A stretch of DNA of 64,000 bases, taken from assembly GCF_013393905.1 (NCBI RefSeq), contig NZ_CP040272.1, positions 7,077,501 through 7,141,500 on the forward strand, written 5' to 3'. Shown here one piece after another: positions 44,644-53,108 of this stretch (its first letter is position 1; each line of letters opens with the position of its first letter). A program made the position numbers and the translations under genes. The DNA is from Nostoc sp. C052. Lineage in GTDB: Bacteria > Cyanobacteriota > Cyanobacteriia > Cyanobacteriales > Nostocaceae. The notes beneath the pieces are model-generated. The model was not told the DNA's origin, did no database searches, and saw only the letters and a program-made list of their open reading frames with translations.

Positions 44644-46737
44644 CTAAAATTTCACATCTAAAGTACGCACCAAAAAAGCCCATTTATCTGCGGCTTCTTC
44701 AATAATTTTAGCTGTGGGTTTACCCGCACCATGTCCGGCTTTAGTCTCAATTCTAATTAAGGTTGGTGTATTACCTGTGTGAGCCGCTTGCAAAGCTGCG
44801 GCAAATTTGAAACTATGAGCAGGGACAACGCGATCGTCATGATCGGCCGTGGTAATCAAGGTTGCTGGGTAAGCTGTATTTGGTTTGATGTTGTGTAATG
44901 GCGAATAAGCATACAGTGCTGGAAACTCTTCTAGGTTATCTGCTGAACCAAATTCGGAAGTCCAACCCCAACCGATGGTAAAGTTCTGGAACCGCAACAT
45001 ATCCATGACGCCGACTGCTGGTAAAGCTGCACCAAACAAATCGGGACGTTGGGTTATGCAAGCACCCACTAATAAACCACCGTTACTACCACCTGCGATC
45101 GCTAACTTCTCAGTCTGAGTATACTTGTTAGCAATCAACCACTCAGCAGCACCAATAAAGTCATCAAAGACATTCTGCTTTTTATCCTTCATTCCTGCTT
45201 GATGCCATTCTTCGCCGTATTCTCCACCACCGCGGATATTAGGCATCGCATAGATACCACCCATCTCCATCCACACCAACAGACTCACAGAAAAGCTAGG
45301 TGTGATTGAGATATTAAAACCGCCATAAGCATAGAGATAAGTAGGGTTATTACCATCTAATTTAATACCTTTTTTGTGGGTAATAAACATTGGCACTATA
45401 GTACCATCTTTGCTCTGATAAAATACTTGTTTTGTCTCATAATCATCAGGATTAAAATCTACCTGTGGCTGGCGGAAAACCTCGCTTTGTCCTGTCACCA
45501 AGTTGTAGCGATAAATAGTACCTGGTATGGTAAAGCTAGTAAAACTATAAAAAGTTTCAGTATCATAACGCTTACCACCAAAGCCTCCGGCTGAACCAAG
45601 TCCGGGTAGTTCTACCTCTCGAATAAATTCACCTTTGAGGTTAAAAATTTTGATTTGGCTGTGAGCATCCTTGAGGTAATCAGCAACAAATTGGTTATTA
45701 AGTATACCGACGCTTTCCAAAGTTTCCACAGATTGAGGAATGATTTCTCGCCAATTTTCTGACGCAGAGTTTTTCGTATCAATGGCAATCACTCTTCCCC
45801 GTGGTGCATTTAAATCTGTGCGGAAATAAAAGACGCTATCATCATTGTCAATAAAGCTGTAATCTGCCTCAAACTGATTAATTAGTTCTACGACTTCTGC
45901 ATTAGAGTTAGTCAAATCTTTATAGAAAACTAAATTTTTTGAGTCAGTACCCAGCCAAATTGAAATTATTAGATAGTTTCCATCTTCAGTAACATCACCA
46001 CTAAAACCCCATTCCTTTTGGTCAGGACGATGGTAAATTAAAACGTCTTCTGATTGGTGTTTACCTAATTGATGATAGTAGAGTTTTTGATAATAGTTAA
46101 CATCTTCTAATTGAGTTTTTTCATTTGGTTCATCGTAGCGACTGTAGAAAAAACCTTGATGATCGTGTGTCCAAGATGCACCAGAAAATTTAATCCACTT
46201 TAGATTGTCTTGGAGGTCTTCACCAGTTTCAACATCGCGTACTTTCCATTCTTGCCAATCAGAACCAGAAGACGATAGACCATAAGCTAAAAGCCTACCA
46301 TTCTCACTAATAGATAATCCCGAAAGAGCAACAGTGCCATCTTCTGAGAGTTTATTCGGGTCGAGTAAAACTTTGGGTTGATCGTCGAGGGTTTTCAGAG
46401 TGTAAAGGACACTTTGGTTTTGCAGCCCGTCATTTTTAAAATAAAAGTAGCGTTCGGTGGAACCGTCTCGCAGAGATTCGCCTTCTTTAAAAGGGATACC
46501 ATATTTTTCATAATCCCAAAGTTTGGTAAGGCGTTGTTTAATTTTTTCCCTAGCAGGAATTTCACTCAGGTAGCCAAAAGTAACTTGATTTTGTGCCTCA
46601 ATCCAAGTCTTTGTTTCTTCAGAGTCAGGATCTTCTAGCCAACGGTAAGGATCTGCGACTAAAGTACCGTGGTAATCATCGACTTGATTACTCTTGTGGC
46701 TGGATGGGTAGGTGAGCGGTTTTTCAGAATCAGGCAT
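44644..46737 (-). CDS. Prolyl oligopeptidase, S9A family
   Basis: 697 residues, the normal size for S9A. It cleaves short peptides after proline. The N-terminal part (~1-75: YRWLEDPDSEETKTWIEAQN) and a seven-blade propeller region (~75-420) precede the alpha/beta hydrolase domain. Catalytic Ser lies in IAGGSNGGLLVGA, Asp in TTADHDDRVVPAHS and His in ETKAGHGAGKPTAK; the oxyanion/GGGEYG motif is NIRGGGEYGEEWH. There is no signal peptide, so it is probably cytosolic. Single gene. Confidence 0.93.
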   Translation of the reverse strand: MPDSEKPLTYPSSHKSNQVDDYHGTLVADPYRWLEDPDSEETKTWIEAQNQVTFGYLSEIPAREKIKQRLTKLWDYEKYGIPFKEGESLRDGSTERYFYFKNDGLQNQSVLYTLKTLDDQPKVLLDPNKLSEDGTVALSGLSISENGRLLAYGLSSSGSDWQEWKVRDVETGEDLQDNLKWIKFSGASWTHDHQGFFYSRYDEPNEKTQLEDVNYYQKLYYHQLGKHQSEDVLIYHRPDQKEWGFSGDVTEDGNYLIISIWLGTDSKNLVFYKDLTNSNAEVVELINQFEADYSFIDNDDSVFYFRTDLNAPRGRVIAIDTKNSASENWREIIPQSVETLESVGILNNQFVADYLKDAHSQIKIFNLKGEFIREVELPGLGSAGGFGGKRYDTETFYSFTSFTIPGTIYRYNLVTGQSEVFRQPQVDFNPDDYETKQVFYQSKDGTIVPMFITHKKGIKLDGNNPTYLYAYGGFNISITPSFSVSLLVWMEMGGIYAMPNIRGGGEYGEEWHQAGMKDKKQNVFDDFIGAAEWLIANKYTQTEKLAIAGGSNGGLLVGACITQRPDLFGAALPAVGVMDMLRFQNFTIGWGWTSEFGSADNLEEFPALYAYSPLHNIKPNTAYPATLITTADHDDRVVPAHSFKFAAALQAAHTGNTPTLIRIETKAGHGAGKPTAKIIEEAADKWAFLVRTLDVKF

Positions 46738-47065
46738 AGTCTTAGGTCAAAAGTGCTTCTTTACATACTACAAAGATAGACCCAAGACGTGGAGTATAGA
46801 AACGGAGAAAGGTATCACCGAAACAGCACTACTGAACCTCGTTCTCAGCCTGGAGGCTGGGAACCTATTCTGAGAGACTCTGACTCTCGTCAAGCCAAAC
46901 ACTTGTAGAGACAGGGATTTATCGCATCTCGAAAACCCAAAATTGTTGCCAGTAGTCCTTAACCCAAGCGTATTAGGTTAAAACAAGAGACGCGATAAAT
47001 CGCCGTCTCTACAATAATCAGTCTTTCGCCAACAGTTCTACAAGGTGTTTCTCAAAATTGTGAAA
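46738..47065. other. Intergenic with three dispersed hairpins
   Basis: Contains GTTCTCAGCCT/AGGCTGGGAAC (46841-46864), a GTAGAGACAGGGATTTATCG repeat near 46913, and the palindrome AGAGACGCGATAAATCGCCG (46986-47010), which matches 30795-30826. No gene is seen. Confidence 0.5.
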
Positions 47066-50000
47066 CTAAGCATTACTTGTAGTGGTAATAAGTTTCTCCC
47101 CTTTCAGCATTCGCGCTGCGGCTTCGAGGAGAGCTTCTTCGAGATAAGGCTTGGTAAAGTAGCCACTAGCACCAAGTTGAGACGCAATTTGTCTGTGCTT
47201 GTCTGCACCCCGCGAGGTGAGCATGGCGATCGGTAAGTGATTGAGGTTAGAGTCTTTCTGAATCCGAGAGAGTAATTCCAGACCATCACAGCGGGGCATT
47301 TCGATGTCGCAAAATACGATATCGCAAGGTAGACCGGAACGAAGTTTATCCCAAGCTTCCTGACCGTCACGCGCTTGTTCTACGCGATAACCTGCCTTAT
47401 TAAAGGTTAGAGATAGCAATTCTCGGACGGTAATCGAGTCATCGACAATTAGCACTGTCGGATCAATCTTCGCAGGAGAAGTATCTGGGGGAGTGGTTTT
47501 TTGTTGCCAAGAATTGCCACCAGTTTGTGTAGAAATCCGTCCCTGGAAGATGTCAATTATTTCCAGCACGTCAGCAATGGGCATAATTCGACCATCACCC
47601 AGGACTGTAGCACCAGCTACACCAATTGGTTTAGGGGCTGGCCCTTCAAATTGCTTAATTACAATTTCTTGTTCGCTCAACACCAGGTCAATCTGTAGAG
47701 CAATCAGGGTATTTGCCGATCGCACCACAACCACAGAAACCATATCATCATCTCTGGTGCCGCCATAGACATTACCACGACTGATTTGGCGATTGAAGGT
47801 TAAAAGTTCCTTCAGAGGTCGGAATGGCAGCACTGTATCACGCCAGGAAATAAATGATTGCCCATTAGCATCATGTTGAATATTTTTGACGGGAATATCT
47901 AGCGTATCTTCTACACCATCCATCGGGAAGGCAATTCTGGCTCGATCTGAGACGCAGCAGAGGGCTTTACAAATACTTAGAGTCAGTGGTAAACGAATGG
48001 TGAAGGTGGTTCCCTTGCCAATAGCAGAATCGGTGTTTACTGTTCCCCGAATTTCGCTAATCTCGGAGCGCACTACGTCCATACCCACACCACGACCGGA
48101 AATTTCATCGGCTTGGTCTTTAATCGTAAAACCAGACTGGAACAGCAGATCGTAGACTTCCAGGCGAGACATGGCTTTAGCCTGTGCTTCTGTAAGCATA
48201 CCAATCTTCACCGCCTTAGCCTTAACCTTTGCAGAGTCGATACCTGCGCCATCATCACCTACAGAAATGATCGTTTGGTTGCCTTGGTGGAAGGCGCGGA
48301 TAGTAATGATTCCTACGGGTGGCTTACCAACAGCTTGCCTCTCTTCTGGGGTTTCAATACCGTGAGCGATCGCATTATTCAGCATGTGAGTCAGCGGATC
48401 GGTCAGATGATCCAAAATCATCTTGTCAATTAAGGTATCACCACCTTCGATCACCAACTCTACTTGTTTGCCACACTTAATAGCATTGTCACGCACTCCT
48501 CGCCGCCAGCGATCGATAGTTTGGGCAAAAGGCACCATTCGCGCTCTAGTTAATCCCTCTTGTAACTGGGTGGTTACTTGGCGGAATTGCCTTGCGACTC
48601 GCTCGGTTTCTTCGGTAACAAAATCAATGTCACTAGCCGACTCACGCACTCGCACAATGCGCTCAATCATCTGTTGTGAGAGTGTATGGAAGGGAGTAAA
48701 ACGATCCATTTCTAACTCGCTAAAACCCCTTTCGGCGTTGGAATCTGGCGCTTGAAAGCCTGGGTCTTTCTTTTTGCGTCCAGCTAACAGAGAGGCTTCT
48801 AGGAGCGATCGCTCGTACAATTCCTGCATCCTGGCGCCGACATCTGAGAGTTGTTGTACCTGAATCAGCAAATTATCTAACGACTGCCGCAGCCGTTCAT
48901 GATCCTGCTCTAAGGTATTGCGGTTTACCACCAACTCCCCAACTAAATTACTCATATCGTCCAGTTGTTTCACTGGAACCTTCATCGTTTCTTCAAATCT
49001 GGCAGCCCGACGAGTAGAGGGGCGGGTAGCTTTGTTGGTGTTAGATTTGACTACAGGAGAATGGGATATTGTTTGATCTGCTTCTGCCAGCAACTTCTCC
49101 AAATCACCAAATTCATCTTTGATCGCTGGTGATGGAATGGGATTTTTCGGCAAGACTGGTTGAATGTCTTGGGGTTGGGCGCGATCGCTATCTGTACCTA
49201 ACAATTCTTCCAGGGCAGCAAAATCTACTTCTGGTATCTCTTTAGTTTTGGAGATGGGTGCTAATTCCTCTCCTAGTAATGCTTCCAAGTCTGCAAATTC
49301 ATCTTCTGAAGCAATCTGTTCAATAGGTTCTGTAGTTGCCAATTCTTCAGTCGGGGCAATGATAGCATTTTCTGCAACTTCAGATGTCTCTCCTAAATTC
49401 CACAAATCGTTTTCTACATCTTCCTGAATAACCGTTTGTGTGAAGTCATTGATAGCTTTTGAGTCAATTTTTGTCGTATTTTCTTCCTGATTTACTGCTG
49501 ATATCAGAGTCGTTGCTGTCAACAATAAATCACTTTCAAAATCTGTATTTTCCGTGAATTCAAAGGTTGTTTCTAAATTATTATTCTCATCAGTCTCTAA
49601 AACTTCTGAGCTTGTCTGGGCTGAATCTGAAGTTTCACCAAAACTAATAGTTTCTGATAGTTCATCCACAGATAATTCTGTGGGTTCCATCTGAATATAG
49701 GTGGAGTCTGTGACTACATCTTCAAACAGCAGTTGCGGATTTTCATCGAAGGAACTGAACAAATCTACTGGCTGTGTTTCAGTTAATTCTGAATCTGAAG
49801 TTTCACCAAAACTAATAGTTTCTGATAGTTCATCCACAGATAATTCTGTGGGTTCCATCTGAATATAGGTAGAGTCTGTAACTACATCTTCAAATAGCAG
49901 TTGCGGATTTTCATCGAAGGGTCTGAATAAATCATCTGGCTGTGCTGTGGCTGATGCTGAAGTTTCACCAAAACTAATAGTTTCTGATAGTTCATCCACA

Positions 50001-52999
50001 GATAATTCTGTGGGTTCCATCTGAATATAGGTAGAGTCTGTAACTACATCTTCAAATAGTAGTTGTGGATTTTCATCGAAGGAGCCGAACAAATCACCTG
50101 GCTGTGTTTCGGTTAATTCTGAATCTGAAGTTTCACCAAAACTAATAGTTTCTGATAGTTCATCCACAGATAATTCTGTGGGTTCTATCTGAATATAGGT
50201 GGAGTCTGTGACTACATCTTCAAATAGCAGTTGTGGATTTTCATCAAAGGGGCCGAACAAATCACCTGGCTGTGCTTCGGTTAATTTTGAATCTGAAGTT
50301 TCGCCAAAACTAATAGTTTCTGATAGTTCATCCACAGAATTATCTGTAGGTTCCATCTGAATATAGGTAGAGTCTGTGACTACATCTTCAAACAGCAGTT
50401 GCGGATTTTCATCGAAGGAACTGAACAAATCTACTGGCTGTGTTTCAGTTAATTTTGAATCTGAAGTTTCACCAAAACTAATAGTTTCTGATAGTTCATC
50501 CACAGAATTATCTGTAGGTTCCATCTGAATATAGGCGGAGTCTGTAACTACATCTTCAAACAGCAGTTGTGGATTTTCGTTGAAGGGGTCTAATGAATTA
50601 GCTTCCAGAGCAACACCAAATATCTCTGAGGGCTGATTAGTAAATTCTGGAACAACATCTAAAGCTTCTGGTTGTTGTGCGAACGACGGCGTTTCAGTCG
50701 TAGAGGCATCGTTGATTATCGGGGAAGCAGTTGAGTTAATTGGTGCTAACTCATCAAATAAATCATCTCCAGAATTCGATGATAATATCAAATCTAGCTG
50801 TTCTTGATGCTGAAAATTGATATCAAAATCTTCTTCTATGTCAAAACTGGCTATAGAAGAAGGTATGGATTGCTGACTATCTGCAAAAATATCATCAGCC
50901 GCCGCAGTAAACAAACTCTCATCCAATGCCCTTTCCACATTCTGCTCAATTAAGGAATCAAATTCGTCTTTTTCCTCCGTGGTTTCCTGGTTCCAGAAGT
51001 TGCTCAGATCGTTTTCTGATTGAGAAAACTCTGGTGCTGTTGTTGGAGATGTATCGAATAAATCACCACTTTCTGATTCACTTGTCGGCAGTATTGTCTG
51101 TTCTTCCATATCTGCAAATAGGTTGTCCAAAGACAAGCCTGTTTGCTGGGGTAATTCTATATAGTCACTAGGGGTAATTTCTTCTACCCAATTTGCATTT
51201 CTAGTTTCTAAGAATAAGTTATCAAAACTGTTTTGTTGGTTGTTAGATAGTTCCACACTGGCGAAAGCGTCAGTTTCGGGTTGAGTCACTTCGCCAGTTG
51301 ATAATAGTTCTTCTTCATCTAGTGCCAGTGTCAATAAATCTTCAACTACACTATTTTGGTCAATATTTTCAGGAGTTTGATTTATATCACTAGGAATATC
51401 AATAAATTCTTGTAAATTTTCGGGGGAAGAAGAGTCTAAATTTATATCAAGTACGTTAAAATCACTCAACTCTAGAGTCGTAGCAGCTGTTTGTTGATTT
51501 TGCGGTTCGGAATTATCTTTTTCTAGGAAATTGTCGCCAAATAACAGGGATAAATCTTCTGCCGCAGTTGTGGTTGCTGGTTGCTGCGTGTTGCTTGTGT
51601 CTTGATCAAAGGAGAGTAAATCGGATAAATCGCCATCAGCAGCCTCAGCGTCAGTGCTACTGAAGTCAATTCCAAAGTCATCGGTAGCAACAATATCTAA
51701 GGTTTCTTCTTGATGCCAGCTTTCATCTAGTTCGGGAGTTTCACCTTCAAATAAATCGGCAAGGGTATTTAACTCAGCTATTCCTACCTCTGGCCCGTGG
51801 GGGTCAATATTGTTACTAATTGGATGTGCTTCGTCATGTGTGGTGAAAGCAAGACTGGTATGAGTTGCAGCGTTTAGTGGTGTCCCTTGCAGAATATAGA
51901 GGCGATCGCTTCTATCTTCCTCTAGATTCAGTTCTTCTGTTTTCTGGGTTAACGGCTCGGTGTTAGCAGATAGAATTGGCTCTGATTCTGTCAAAGTCGC
52001 AGACTCTTCATCAAACAAATCAGGCGTAATTTCTAATAACTCAATTTCTGTAAAGCTCAAAAGTGCTTCTAGTTGCTGACTGATTGCAATTTCGGCTTCT
52101 CTACCTTGCAGAACTAATTCTTGAGCTTGTTTGATTTCCGTAATGACAATTTTAGCTAAAGTCAGATAAGTATTTTCGGGATTAGCGATCGCACTAGCTG
52201 CTGCTTGGCACAAACCGCACCACTTAGGCAAATTCCAAGTCTCACCAAGTTTGACTAACTGGTGACAGCATTGCTGGAGGTTTTGCCGAGTTGAAGGGGT
52301 TGTGGTTTGCTTAAATAATTGCAACATTTCCCGCAGTCTTTGCAGCACTTGGGCTTGAAACTCGCCCCAATTATTTTCTTTAGCTGTGACTGGCGCGAGT
52401 CTGTGGGTGTCTCGCACTTCCTGGGGTATTACCGAGTCTGGAGATTCCTGATGGGTGTCTTCTGCCAAACTGGGAATATCTCGCCGCAGGAAAAGTTCTG
52501 TAAGTGTGGAGACATTTTCTACAGAGTTTGTGTGTAGTTCTGTGGCATCAGAACTGCTGGCTACTCCACTCTTTGCTTGTTCTACAAGTAGTTCTAGATG
52601 TTCATACAGCCATTTAAAAACTGGCTCTGTTTCTGACATCAAAGTATTAGCGGCATCTTCGGAAAGACCATAAGGCCCGCTCAAATGCTCTAACAGCGAT
52701 TTTAAGGTATCAGATACACCAAGAAATAAAGACTCTAATTTTTGGTCAATCTGAACCGGATTATCTTTAAGAACTTTAAAACAATCTTCCAGACGGTGGG
52801 AGGTATGCTGGATGCTAGTTAATCCAAGCATCGCCGCTCCTCCTTTGATGGAGTGAGCCGCCCGGAAGACTTCACTGATCATTTCCGGGTCGTTCAAAGT
52901 ACCCTCTAAATTCAGTAAGCCTTGCTCAATGGTATTCAGGTGATCCCTGGCTTCTTCAATAAAGTAACCCAAAATCCGCTGTTGTTGTTCCGGCAGCAT
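47066..52999 (-). CDS. hmpE: CheA-type hybrid kinase of the hormogonium motility locus
   Basis: 1977 residues. The N-terminal HPt (P1) has His49 in FRAAHSIKGGAAMLGL. A second HPt-like helical bundle lacking a clear His follows (~215-310). An acidic, poorly ordered linker (~340-1290) includes six 56-residue tandem repeats (~800-1125). Then come the dimerisation helices (MKVPVKQLDDMSNLVGELV), the HATPase (MLNNAIAHGIE, DDGAGID, GRGVGMDVV), a CheW-like domain (~1660-1790) and a C-terminal receiver (IVFCDIEMPRCDG). This is the CheA role in the Hmp/Ptx-like chemotaxis system that controls type IV pilus gliding in Nostoc. The order hmpA-B-C-D-E matches the N. punctiforme hmp locus. A heptamer tract separates it from hmpD. 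Confidence 0.92.
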   Translation of the reverse strand: MLPEQQQRILGYFIEEARDHLNTIEQGLLNLEGTLNDPEMISEVFRAAHSIKGGAAMLGLTSIQHTSHRLEDCFKVLKDNPVQIDQKLESLFLGVSDTLKSLLEHLSGPYGLSEDAANTLMSETEPVFKWLYEHLELLVEQAKSGVASSSDATELHTNSVENVSTLTELFLRRDIPSLAEDTHQESPDSVIPQEVRDTHRLAPVTAKENNWGEFQAQVLQRLREMLQLFKQTTTPSTRQNLQQCCHQLVKLGETWNLPKWCGLCQAAASAIANPENTYLTLAKIVITEIKQAQELVLQGREAEIAISQQLEALLSFTEIELLEITPDLFDEESATLTESEPILSANTEPLTQKTEELNLEEDRSDRLYILQGTPLNAATHTSLAFTTHDEAHPISNNIDPHGPEVGIAELNTLADLFEGETPELDESWHQEETLDIVATDDFGIDFSSTDAEAADGDLSDLLSFDQDTSNTQQPATTTAAEDLSLLFGDNFLEKDNSEPQNQQTAATTLELSDFNVLDINLDSSSPENLQEFIDIPSDINQTPENIDQNSVVEDLLTLALDEEELLSTGEVTQPETDAFASVELSNNQQNSFDNLFLETRNANWVEEITPSDYIELPQQTGLSLDNLFADMEEQTILPTSESESGDLFDTSPTTAPEFSQSENDLSNFWNQETTEEKDEFDSLIEQNVERALDESLFTAAADDIFADSQQSIPSSIASFDIEEDFDINFQHQEQLDLILSSNSGDDLFDELAPINSTASPIINDASTTETPSFAQQPEALDVVPEFTNQPSEIFGVALEANSLDPFNENPQLLFEDVVTDSAYIQMEPTDNSVDELSETISFGETSDSKLTETQPVDLFSSFDENPQLLFEDVVTDSTYIQMEPTDNSVDELSETISFGETSDSKLTEAQPGDLFGPFDENPQLLFEDVVTDSTYIQIEPTELSVDELSETISFGETSDSELTETQPGDLFGSFDENPQLLFEDVVTDSTYIQMEPTELSVDELSETISFGETSASATAQPDDLFRPFDENPQLLFEDVVTDSTYIQMEPTELSVDELSETISFGETSDSELTETQPVDLFSSFDENPQLLFEDVVTDSTYIQMEPTELSVDELSETISFGETSDSAQTSSEVLETDENNNLETTFEFTENTDFESDLLLTATTLISAVNQEENTTKIDSKAINDFTQTVIQEDVENDLWNLGETSEVAENAIIAPTEELATTEPIEQIASEDEFADLEALLGEELAPISKTKEIPEVDFAALEELLGTDSDRAQPQDIQPVLPKNPIPSPAIKDEFGDLEKLLAEADQTISHSPVVKSNTNKATRPSTRRAARFEETMKVPVKQLDDMSNLVGELVVNRNTLEQDHERLRQSLDNLLIQVQQLSDVGARMQELYERSLLEASLLAGRKKKDPGFQAPDSNAERGFSELEMDRFTPFHTLSQQMIERIVRVRESASDIDFVTEETERVARQFRQVTTQLQEGLTRARMVPFAQTIDRWRRGVRDNAIKCGKQVELVIEGGDTLIDKMILDHLTDPLTHMLNNAIAHGIETPEERQAVGKPPVGIITIRAFHQGNQTIISVGDDGAGIDSAKVKAKAVKIGMLTEAQAKAMSRLEVYDLLFQSGFTIKDQADEISGRGVGMDVVRSEISEIRGTVNTDSAIGKGTTFTIRLPLTLSICKALCCVSDRARIAFPMDGVEDTLDIPVKNIQHDANGQSFISWRDTVLPFRPLKELLTFNRQISRGNVYGGTRDDDMVSVVVVRSANTLIALQIDLVLSEQEIVIKQFEGPAPKPIGVAGATVLGDGRIMPIADVLEIIDIFQGRISTQTGGNSWQQKTTPPDTSPAKIDPTVLIVDDSITVRELLSLTFNKAGYRVEQARDGQEAWDKLRSGLPCDIVFCDIEMPRCDGLELLSRIQKDSNLNHLPIAMLTSRGADKHRQIASQLGASGYFTKPYLEEALLEAAARMLKGEKLITTTSNA
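49620..50600 (-). repeat. Six tandem 168-bp coding repeats inside hmpE
   Basis: The sequence around TTTTCATCGAAGG recurs at about 49741, 49909, 50071, 50239, 50407 and 50575: a period of 168 bases, with one unit of 162. Each unit encodes ENPQLLFEDVVTDS, YIQMEP and VDELSETISFGETS. It lies in the P1-to-catalytic linker. Confidence 0.85.
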
Positions 53000-53012
53000 A
53001 GCAAAATTTATC

Positions 53013-53068
53013 AGTTATGAGTTATGAGTTATGAGTTATGAGTTATGAATTATGAGTTACAAGTTGTG
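53013..53068. repeat. STRR heptamer tract between hmpD and hmpE
   Basis: Eight AGTTATG-like heptamers in the 109-base gap between the hmpD stop and the hmpE start, within what should be the operon transcript. Confidence 0.65.
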
Positions 53069-53108
53069 ATTTTTATTTCTAACTCCTCACTCCTAATTCC
53101 TAACTTTT

